Source: Cyanobacteriota bacterium
GTDB taxonomy: Bacteria; Cyanobacteriota; Cyanobacteriia; PCC-6307; Cyanobiaceae
Direction: 5' to 3'
Length of the DNA stretch: 6,229 nucleotides
Assembly (NCBI GenBank): GCA_947463165.1
Contig: CANHSW010000139.1
Coordinates: 1 to 6,229, forward strand
The position numbers were made by a program, and so were the translations under genes. Shown here in pieces: positions 1 to 6,229 of this stretch (the stretch's first letter is position 1; each line of letters starts with the position of its first letter). Under the pieces are notes generated by a model that saw only the letters and a program-made list of their open reading frames with translations, had not been told where the DNA came from and searched no databases.

Positions 1-630
1 ATTTTTTCGCGAGTGGCGCCGGTTTTAGTACCGAGCCATAGCTTGAATTACCTGGGTGATCGGGTTTGGCGTGGCGTGGTGGAAGATGCCCACTTCTGCA
101 CCGATGGCGACTTCTTCGTGTACGCCCGTGGTCGAGGTATCTACGCCAATTTCTTCGATCTTGGTGCTGATAGCAGTGGCGTGCAGCGCACCCATTGGGG
201 TTTTTTCCACGAGGAACCCCTGCCCGCCAGCCGGGAGCGGCAGCGTCAATTGCTCAGCGAGCCGATCCCCCCAGAAGCCCTGGCCAAGCTGCATCCAGAA
301 GCCGCAGCCCTGATCGCCGCCACGCCCCCCCAGCAGCTCACGGCCAATTGGTCCTACGACATTGAGCCGCTGCCTTGCATTGCCCAGGGGCGTGTGGCCC
401 TGATCGGCGATGCCGCCCACGCGATGAGCTCCTCCCAGGCCCGGGGCATGACCGCCGGCCTGGAAGATGCCCTGGCCTTCGCCCAGGCCCTGGCCGCCAG
501 CCCCCAGGATCTCCCCGCAGCCCTGCTGGCCTACCAGGCGGAACGCCTGCCCCTAGTGCATAACTACCAAAATCGCAGCCGGGCGGTGAGCAATCGGGTG
601 GGAAGACGCCGCATTCCTGCAGCAGCCTGA
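1..630 (+). CDS. FAD-dependent monooxygenase/hydroxylase, C-terminal part (5' partial)
   Basis: The frame is open to the first base of the window and reads IFSRVAPVLVPS before the GTG at 13. This fits the family's usual 'GADG-I-x-S-x-V' segment, so the GTG is probably internal and the start lies upstream. About 209 residues are visible, roughly half of a typical 380-400 residue enzyme. YLGDRVWRGVV (about residues 17-27) matches the Y-x-G-x-x-x-WRG strand of the substrate domain. GDAAHAM followed by S-S-S-Q-A-R-G-M-T-A-G-L-E-DA (nt 406-465) is the second FAD-binding motif of the PHBH/UbiH/zeaxanthin-epoxidase-like fold, contacting the FAD ribityl/pyrophosphate. The end, YQAERLPLVHNYQNRSR, is the usual C-terminal helix. 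These enzymes use NAD(P)H and O2 to hydroxylate or epoxidise aromatic or isoprenoid substrates. The N-terminal GxGxxG motif is outside the window and the substrate cannot be assigned. It converges with rpiA. Confidence 0.85.
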   Translation: MFSRVAPVLVPSHSLNYLGDRVWRGVVEDAHFCTDGDFFVYARGRGIYANFFDLGADSSGVQRTHWGFFHEEPLPASRERQRQLLSEPIPPEALAKLHPEAAALIAATPPQQLTANWSYDIEPLPCIAQGRVALIGDAAHAMSSSQARGMTAGLEDALAFAQALAASPQDLPAALLAYQAERLPLVHNYQNRSRAVSNRVGRRRIPAAA

Positions 631-640
631 GCCAGGGGGC

Positions 641-701
641 TGTGGAAAAACTGCCTGATTCCTGGGGAAAACTCCGAAATAAAGCGTAAAACGGGGGAAA
701 A
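641..701 (-). promoter_or_regulatory. Cluster of DnaA-box-like 9-mers
   Basis: TGTGGAAAA at 641-649 is the exact reverse complement of TTTTCCACA, the DnaA-box form reported for cyanobacteria. TGGGGAAAA (663-671) differs at one position and GGGGGAAAA (693-701) at two. All have the same orientation and their starts are 22 and 30 bp apart, near whole helical turns. The segment is more A-rich than its surroundings. This could be a DnaA-binding or titration site, or merely a purine-biased spacer. No dnaA or dnaN gene is in view, so origin function is unsupported. Confidence 0.3.
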
Positions 702-749
702 GCCAGCAAAGTAGTTCACAAATGCAGCCCTTCCAGCGGCCGAGGCCCT

Positions 750-764
750 GGCTAGCGTCTAGCC
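750..764. terminator. Short perfect inverted repeat between convergent genes
   Basis: GGCTAG-CGT-CTAGCC forms a 6-bp perfect stem with a 3-nt loop. An alternative pairing joins CCCTGG (746-751) with CCAGGG (768-773) around it. Its position between convergent stops suits a bidirectional transcription end. There is no T-tract on either side, so intrinsic termination is only a guess. Confidence 0.2.
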
Positions 765-796
765 CTGCCAGGGAAGCTCAGCAAGGCGATCACCAC

Positions 797-819
797 GCCG
801 CCGGCTTGCATCCGGCAGC
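797..819 (-). terminator. Possible rpiA 3'-end hairpin
   Basis: GCCGCCGG (797-804) pairs with CCGGCAGC (812-819) with one mismatch around a 7-nt loop. It begins about 70 nt past the rpiA stop in the direction of rpiA transcription. No U-run follows. GC-rich inverted repeats of this size also occur by chance in this composition. Confidence 0.22.
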
Positions 820-889
820 AATTCACCTGCTGGGCGGCTGCGGGGAAGTGCGGCGAGAAAGTGCGGCGGTGGATTCAGGCCAGGCAGGT

Positions 890-1603
890 TCAGCGTTTGG
901 CCAGATCGCGCACGCTGGCCAAACCGTCGTGGATCTCTCCCACCAGCACCTGGTCGGTGATGTTCACGAACAGGCCGTTCTCCAATACCCCGGGCAGGTT
1001 GTTGATCTCCCGCTCCAAACCCACCGGATCGGCGATGCCACCGGCGAACTTCACATCCAACACCAGATTGCCCTGGTCGGTCACCACCGGGCCGGCCTTG
1101 CGCTGGGCCATCCGCAGCTGGGCTTCTCCAGCCAGCTCCAGCAGTTGGCCCTGCACCTGCCGCCAGGCGCCGGGCAGCACCTCCACCGGCAGCAGGAAGC
1201 CCAGGTTCAAGCGCTCCACCAATTTGGTGGCATCCACCACCACCACAAAGCGATCGGCCCTGCGGGCCACCAGCTTCTCCTGCACGTGACAGGCGCCACC
1301 GCCCTTGATCAGCTGGAAGTCGGGATCCACCTCGTCGGCACCGTCGATGGCCAGGTCGATGCGCTCAATCGCATTGAGGCTCTTGAGCGGAATGCCCAAT
1401 TCGGCGGCCAACACCTCCCCTTGGAAGGAGGTGGTCACGCCGGTGATGTCCTGAAGCTCGCCACTTTGCAGCTTGGCCCCCAGGGAGCGGATCATCAGGG
1501 CCGCCGTGGAGCCTGACCCCAGACCCACCACCATGCCGCTACGAATCTGCTCGGTGGCGGCCTCGGCCACCGCTTGCTTCATCTGGTCTTGCAGATCCGA
1601 CAT
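890..1603 (-). CDS. rpiA: Ribose-5-phosphate isomerase A
   Basis: This cytosolic enzyme interconverts ribose 5-phosphate and ribulose 5-phosphate. In a cyanobacterium that serves both the Calvin cycle (regenerating the RuBP precursor) and the oxidative pentose phosphate pathway. The 237-residue product carries the RpiA signatures in order: phosphate-binding GLGSGST (27-33), catalytic DGADE (87-91, with D87 and D90), KGGG (100-103), E109 in the C-H-V-Q-E-K segment, and [10 protein letters not shown] (123-132) with the conserved Lys127. It is a little longer than the E. coli protein (219 residues), mostly at the ends. The ATG start at 1603 gives the usual N-terminal helix before V-V-G-L-G-S-G-S. 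No clear Shine-Dalgarno precedes it. It starts 46 nt after the protease stop and is probably the last gene of the minus-strand set. Confidence 0.96.
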   Translation of the reverse strand: MSDLQDQMKQAVAEAATEQIRSGMVVGLGSGSTAALMIRSLGAKLQSGELQDITGVTTSFQGEVLAAELGIPLKSLNAIERIDLAIDGADEVDPDFQLIKGGGACHVQEKLVARRADRFVVVVDATKLVERLNLGFLLPVEVLPGAWRQVQGQLLELAGEAQLRMAQRKAGPVVTDQGNLVLDVKFAGGIADPVGLEREINNLPGVLENGLFVNITDQVLVGEIHDGLASVRDLAKR

Positions 1604-1649
1604 CGGGGGTTCGCCGTCTGGGGCGCGACCGTAGCAAGGGCCCGAGACC

Positions 1650-3597
<1,948 letters not shown>

Positions 3598-3631
3598 CGG
3601 ATTAAGTTGCTCGCAGTGCACATGCCTTGCC

Positions 3632-3913
3632 ATGGTGGCTATCCCTCCCGGCGAACGCCGTCGCTGCAGCCTCTGCCAGGTGGAAATCCAGGGCATGACA
3701 GGCGGCGTTGATCTGGTGCACTTCTCCCAGGGCGCCCCCGGCAGCCGCGCCAAGCTCTGGGCGCGGGTGTGCCAGTACCTGCGGAGCGATGAGCAGAAGT
3801 GCCAGTGCATTAACCAGGACAGCAACCTGGTGGGCAAGGTGGTCAAGAGTGATTACTACGACGAGGCTCCGGTGATCGACCTCACTGGTTTCAGTGAATC
3901 CGGGCCGGCCTGA
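3632..3913 (+). CDS. Small conserved hypothetical protein heading the rimP-nusA operon
   Basis: I do not recognise a named family, but the sequence is protein-like and resembles short cyanobacterial hypotheticals I know only from memory. From 3632 it is 93 residues. The core runs from about residue 26 to 86: D-L-V-H-F-S-Q-G-A-P-G-S-R-A-K-L-W-A-R-V-C-Q-Y-L, then C-I-N-Q-D-S-N-L-V-G, then D-Y-Y-D-E-A-P-V-I-D-L. Cysteines sit at 12, 15, 47, 57 and 59, giving C-S-L-C near the N terminus and C-Q-C in the middle. If both are real they could form a metal site. No membrane segment or signal peptide is visible. The start is uncertain: ATG 3632 lacks a Shine-Dalgarno, while ATG 3695 (72 residues, losing C-S-L-C) is preceded by AGGTGG. 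The stop is 6 nt before rimP, implying translational coupling. Confidence 0.75.
   Translation: MVAIPPGERRRCSLCQVEIQGMTGGVDLVHFSQGAPGSRAKLWARVCQYLRSDEQKCQCINQDSNLVGKVVKSDYYDEAPVIDLTGFSESGPA
3678..3683 (+). promoter_or_regulatory. Shine-Dalgarno-like site supporting the alternative internal start at 3695
   Basis: AGGTGG differs by one base from AGGAGG and lies 11 nt before the ATG at 3695. Using that start would widen the spacer between the divergent genes from 34 to 97 bp, giving more room for two promoters. It is the only SD-like sequence near either candidate start of this gene. Confidence 0.35.
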
Positions 3914-3919
3914 ATCCCC

Positions 3920-4393
3920 ATGGCCCATCCCCTGATCCCCCAGCTCGAGGCCCTGGCCGAGGGCCTGCTCAGCCAGGCTGGCTACGAGCTGCGCGGCGTG
4001 CAGCTCCACAGCCACCGCATTCCGCTGACGCTGCAGGTGCTGGTGCAAAAGGCCGATGGCAGCGACATCAGCCTCGATGAGTGCGCCAGCTTGAGCGCCC
4101 CCCTGGGCGAAGCCATCGAGGCGGCTGAGCTGCTCCCTGGCGCCTATGTTTTAGAGATCAGCAGCCCCGGCATCGGCGAGGAACTGCACGACGACCGTGA
4201 TTTCCGCAGCTTTCGCGGTTTTCCGGTGGAGGTGCTGTTCCGAGATGGCAAGGGCGCTGAGACCAGGCGCGAGGGCCTACTGCTCGAGCGCGATGCGGAG
4301 GCTGTGCATCTCAACCTGCGGGGACGCCCTCTGCGCATCCCCCGCGACGAGGTGATCGCCGTGCGCCTGGTGACCGCCTCCGGCGACAGCTGA
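3920..4393 (+). CDS. rimP: Ribosome maturation factor RimP
   Basis: RimP binds the immature 30S subunit and helps late assembly around S12 and the central pseudoknot. The 157 residues match the usual 150-170. The N-terminal alpha/beta domain contains Y-E-L-R-G-V-Q-L (22-29). The family signature is Y-V-L-E-I-S-S-P-G-I-G (76-86), followed by L-H-D-D-R-D-F-R-S-F-R-G (89-100). The small C-terminal SH3-like domain follows (about 101-152) with F-P-V-E-V-L-F and the closing I-P-R-D-E-V-I-A-V-R-L. E. coli-type RimP usually has D-R-P-L after S-S-P-G; here it is G-E-E-L, a change at a normally charged position but still within the expected segment. ATG at 3920 is 6 nt after the preceding stop with no SD, so coupled re-initiation is likely. 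rimP directly before nusA is the classic order. Confidence 0.94.
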   Translation: MAHPLIPQLEALAEGLLSQAGYELRGVQLHSHRIPLTLQVLVQKADGSDISLDECASLSAPLGEAIEAAELLPGAYVLEISSPGIGEELHDDRDFRSFRGFPVEVLFRDGKGAETRREGLLLERDAEAVHLNLRGRPLRIPRDEVIAVRLVTASGDS

Positions 4394-4469
4394 TGGCCCG
4401 CGCCTGGACGTGAGCTCGGCATCGCCCCTGATTTCCCCACAACTGAAAAACCCGCACAACTGAACAGTC
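4394..4469 (+). promoter_or_regulatory. rimP-nusA spacer with duplicated 10-mer
   Basis: This 76-nt spacer is the largest gap in the plus-strand operon. It carries CACAACTGAA twice (4438-4447 and 4455-4464, 17 bp apart). The second copy overlaps ACTGAACAGT (4459-4468), a small inverted repeat ending one base before the nusA ATG. There is no Shine-Dalgarno. The rimP stop overlaps an ATG (TGATG, 4391-4395) that opens a six-codon reading frame, M-A-R-A-W-T, ending at 4413. No clear -35/-10 promoter was seen. A regulatory role is a guess from the repeats. Confidence 0.3.
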
Positions 4470-5948
4470 ATGGCCCTGGTCTTGCTCCCCGGTCTGAACA
4501 CCTTGATCGAGGACATCAGCGACGAGAAGAAGCTGCCCGCCACGGTGGTGGAAGCCGCCCTGCGGGAGGCCCTGCTCAAGGGATACGAGCGCTACCGGCG
4601 AACCCTCTACATCGGCATCAGCGAAGATCCCTTCGAAGAGGATTATTTCTCTAATTTTGATGTGCAGCTTGACCTCGATGAAGAGGGCTATCGGGTGCTG
4701 GCATCCAAGATAATCGTAGATGAGGTGGAGAGCGAAGACCATCAAATTGCCCTGGAAGAAGTGCAGCAGGTGGCCGATGACGCCCAGATCGGCGACACGG
4801 TGGTGCTCGATGTCACGCCGGAGAAGGACGATTTTGGGCGCATGGCCGCAGCCACCACCAAGCAGGTGCTGGCCCAGAAGCTGCGCGATCAACAGCGGCG
4901 CATGATCCAGGAGGAGTTCGCGGATCTGGAGGATCCGGTGCTCACCGCCCGCGTCATCCGCTTTGAGCGCCAGAGCGTGATCATGGCCGTCAGTAGCGGC
5001 CTTGGTCGCCCTGAAGTGGAGGCCGAGCTGCCCCGCCGCGACCAGTTACCCAACGACAATTACCGCGCCAACGCCACCTTCAAGGTGTTTCTCAAGGAGG
5101 TGAGCGAGGTGCCTAGAAGGGGGCCTCAGCTATTTGTTAGCCGCGCCAATGCCGGCCTAGTTGTTTATCTATTTGAAAACGAGGTGCCCGAGATCCAAGA
5201 GGGTGCGGTGCGCATCGTGGCCGTGGCCCGGGAGGCAAATCCCCCCAGCCGCTCGGTGGGACCGCGCACCAAGGTGGCGGTGGACAGCGTCGAGCGGGAG
5301 GTCGATCCCGTCGGTGCCTGCATCGGCGCCCGCGGCTCCCGCATCCAGCAGGTGGTCAATGAGCTGCGTGGCGAGAAGATCGATGTGATTCGTTGGTCGG
5401 CTGATGCCGGCCAATACATTGCCAACTCCCTCAGCCCCGCCCGGGTGGACCGGGTGCGTTTGGTGGATCCAGATGGTCACCACGCCCACGTGCTGGTGCC
5501 CCCGGATCAGCTGAGCCTGGCGATCGGCCGCGAGGGCCAGAACGTTCGCCTGGCGGCTCGTCTCACCGGCTGGAAGATAGATATCAAGAATGCCAACGAG
5601 TACGACCAGGGCACGGAAGATGCCACCGTGGCCAACCTGATCTCCCTGCGCCAGGAAGAGGAGGCCCTCCAGGCGGAAGCGGATGCTCGCCTGGCTGCCG
5701 AACAGGCCGCCAGGGCCGCCGAGGATGCCCGCCTGCGGGAGCTCTATCCCCTGCCAGAAGACGAGGCGGATGAATACGAAGCCCTGGAGGAGGGGAGCGC
5801 TGCGGAGCCGGATGCCGCAGACCCTGATGCCGAGCCGGCTGAAGTGGCTGAAGCCCCAGACCCTGATGCCGAGTCCACTGAGGAAGAGTCCACTGAAGAC
5901 GAGTCCCCTGAGGATGAGCCAGCTGAGCAGGAGGAGGAGATCCGGTGA
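4470..5948 (+). CDS. nusA: Transcription termination/antitermination factor NusA
   Basis: NusA binds RNA polymerase at the RNA exit channel and nascent RNA, modulating pausing, intrinsic termination and antitermination. The 492-residue protein shows, in order, the polymerase-binding N-terminal domain (about 1-145, with A-L-R-E-A-L-L-K-G-Y-E-R-Y-R-R), S1 (about 155-215), KH1 with G-A-R-G (286-289) and KH2 with G-R-E-G (353-356). The S-R-A-N-A-G-L...L-F-E-N-E-V-P-E-I block (225-242) is the standard S1-KH1 junction. The cyanobacterial insertion N-P-P-S-R-S-V-G follows A-R-E-A at about 257. There are no AR1/AR2 repeats. Instead an Ala/Glu-rich, probably helical stretch (about 394-425) leads into a disordered acidic tail (429-492) rich in Glu, Asp, Pro and Ala. 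The ATG at 4470 gives the expected N terminus. It overlaps ylxR by four bases (GTGA). Confidence 0.96.
   Translation: MALVLLPGLNTLIEDISDEKKLPATVVEAALREALLKGYERYRRTLYIGISEDPFEEDYFSNFDVQLDLDEEGYRVLASKIIVDEVESEDHQIALEEVQQVADDAQIGDTVVLDVTPEKDDFGRMAAATTKQVLAQKLRDQQRRMIQEEFADLEDPVLTARVIRFERQSVIMAVSSGLGRPEVEAELPRRDQLPNDNYRANATFKVFLKEVSEVPRRGPQLFVSRANAGLVVYLFENEVPEIQEGAVRIVAVAREANPPSRSVGPRTKVAVDSVEREVDPVGACIGARGSRIQQVVNELRGEKIDVIRWSADAGQYIANSLSPARVDRVRLVDPDGHHAHVLVPPDQLSLAIGREGQNVRLAARLTGWKIDIKNANEYDQGTEDATVANLISLRQEEEALQAEADARLAAEQAARAAEDARLRELYPLPEDEADEYEALEEGSAAEPDAADPDAEPAEVAEAPDPDAESTEEESTEDESPEDEPAEQEEEIR
5818..5930 (+). repeat. Direct and tandem repeats coding the acidic NusA tail
   Basis: A 17-bp sequence, CAGACCCTGATGCCGAG, occurs exactly at 5818-5834 and 5857-5873. 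Between the copies GGCTGAAG occurs twice (5837-5844 and 5846-5853). Four degenerate 15-bp units follow at 5871-5885, 5886-5900, 5901-5915 and 5916-5930, coding E-S-T-E-E, E-S-T-E-D, E-S-P-E-D and E-P-A-E-Q. All unit lengths keep the reading frame, so copy-number change would alter only the tail length. Confidence 0.8.
5929..5940 (+). promoter_or_regulatory. Strong ribosome binding site for ylxR inside nusA
   Basis: AGGAGGAGGAGA lies within the last Glu codons of nusA, ending a few bases before the GTG at 5945. It is the best Shine-Dalgarno match in the window and fixes the GTG as the ylxR start. The run of Glu codons therefore serves both as the NusA acidic end and as the next gene's ribosome binding site. 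Confidence 0.75.
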
Positions 5949-6223
5949 GTCCCCAGCCGGTGCTGCGCCGCTGCGTGTCCTGTCGCCAGCTTTGTGACAG
6001 GAGCCTGCTCTGGCGGGTGATCCGACTGGCGGCAGGCGGCATCGCCCTCGACCAAGGCATGGGCCGTTCGGCCTACCTATGCCCCAGTGGCGACTGTCTC
6101 GATGACGCCCGGCGCAAGAAGCGCCTGCAACGGGCCCTGCGCTGCCAAGTTGCGGATTCCATCGTTGATGCCTTGGAGCTGCGGCTGCGACCCAGCGCCG
6201 CATCGGGCTCTGAGGCAAGATGA
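5945..6223 (+). CDS. ylxR: YlxR family RNA-binding protein (DUF448)
   Basis: YlxR is a small basic protein nearly always encoded between nusA and infB. It is linked to RNA binding and, in some bacteria, to RNase P activity or nucleoid/transcription regulation. The 92-residue product has the family marks: R-R-C-V-S-C-R-Q (8-15), then L-L-W-R-V-I-R-L (21-28), then G-R-S-A-Y-L-C (40-46, the usual G-R-G-A-Y motif with Ser for the second Gly), C51, and a basic helix A-R-R-K-K-R-L-Q-R-A-L-R (55-66). Cys10, Cys13, Cys46 and Cys51 are paired so that they could bind a metal, which is my inference. The GTG start overlaps the nusA stop as GTGA and has a strong SD. The stop overlaps a further ATG as ATGA. 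Confidence 0.93.
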   Translation: MSPQPVLRRCVSCRQLCDRSLLWRVIRLAAGGIALDQGMGRSAYLCPSGDCLDDARRKKRLQRALRCQVADSIVDALELRLRPSAASGSEAR

Positions 6224-6229
6224 ACTTTG
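6220..6229 (+). CDS. Possible start of the next gene (infB expected), 3' partial
   Basis: ATG at 6220-6222 overlaps the ylxR stop as ATGA and reads M-N-F before the window ends. GAGG at 6212-6215 is a close-set Shine-Dalgarno. In cyanobacteria, as in most bacteria, infB (translation initiation factor IF-2) follows ylxR. Only three codons are visible and they do not match the IF-2 N termini I know, so the true start may lie further on. Confidence 0.3.

Larger units (their letters stand above)
631..889. other. Convergent intergenic region, no gene recognised
   Basis: These 259 bases lie between the stop of the monooxygenase (+) and the stop of rpiA (-). I see no protein with recognisable composition or motifs. 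The open frame entering from 722 runs on antisense through rpiA and is a shadow of its codon bias. The first 90 bases are visibly richer in A than the surroundings and contain G-rich/AAAA repeats (described separately). The rest is GC-rich and contains two inverted repeats. No tRNA-like cloverleaf or T-tract terminator was found by eye. Confidence 0.6.

Noticed and set aside
1..630. Frameshifted or truncated monooxygenase pseudogene
   Set aside because: The frame is open to the window edge and its first residues fit the family, so the missing N-terminal half is most simply outside the window.
722..1516. Long plus-strand open frame antisense to rpiA (264 codons)
   Set aside because: It is His/Gln/Leu/Gly-rich with no motif and mirrors rpiA, which has complete catalytic signatures; an artefact of high-GC codon bias.
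3598..3846. N-terminal extension of the phosphoesterase frame to 3846
   Set aside because: It overlaps the divergent small gene and precedes the canonical M-R-L-L-Q-L-S-D-P-H-L start of the family.
4431..4441. ATTTCCCCACA before nusA as a DnaA box
   Set aside because: Two mismatches to TTTTCCACA and isolated; more simply part of the duplicated CACAACTGAA region.
5169..6218. 349-codon minus-strand open frame across nusA and ylxR
   Set aside because: It has no recognisable domain and is antisense to two well-supported genes; its length comes from the biased codons and the acidic repeat tail.

Overview
This is an ordinary housekeeping stretch of a GC-rich unicellular cyanobacterium, most likely of the Synechococcus/Cyanobium type. 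The clade call rests on three things. The NusA is cyanobacterial in form: it begins MALVLLPGLNTLIEDIS, carries an NPPSRSVGPRTKVAVDS insertion before KH1, and ends in an acidic tail instead of AR repeats. The order small conserved gene - rimP - nusA - ylxR fits cyanobacteria. The small protein upstream of rimP also resembles, from memory, short conserved cyanobacterial hypotheticals. Codon third positions are strongly G/C-biased throughout.

Layout. Positions 1-630 (+) hold the C-terminal half of an FAD-dependent monooxygenase whose start lies outside the window. Positions 631-889 are a convergent intergenic region with no convincing gene. It has a short A-rich segment carrying one exact DnaA-box-like 9-mer plus two degenerate copies, and two small inverted repeats. 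On the minus strand a closely spaced set reads right to left: a calcineurin-like (Icc/CpdA-type) metallophosphoesterase (3597-2836), a secreted HtrA/Deg-type serine protease with one PDZ domain (2786-1650), and ribose-5-phosphate isomerase A (1603-890). The gaps are 49 and 46 nt, so co-transcription is plausible.

Divergently on the plus strand lies the transcription/translation operon: a small Cys-containing conserved hypothetical (3632-3913), rimP (3920-4393), nusA (4470-5948) and ylxR (5945-6223). A possible next start codon overlaps the ylxR stop at the window edge, where infB is expected. RimP matures the 30S subunit, NusA acts on RNA polymerase pausing, termination and antitermination, and YlxR is an RNA/nucleoid-associated accessory. 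The genes are tightly spaced or overlapping (6 nt, 76 nt, GTGA overlap, ATGA overlap).

I found no mobile element, CRISPR array, tRNA, rRNA or new defence-like system. The points worth a second look are modest. They are the uncharacterised small gene fused to the rimP operon with an ambiguous start, the DnaA-box-like cluster, a duplicated 10-mer in the nusA leader, and slippage-type tandem repeats encoding the acidic NusA tail.
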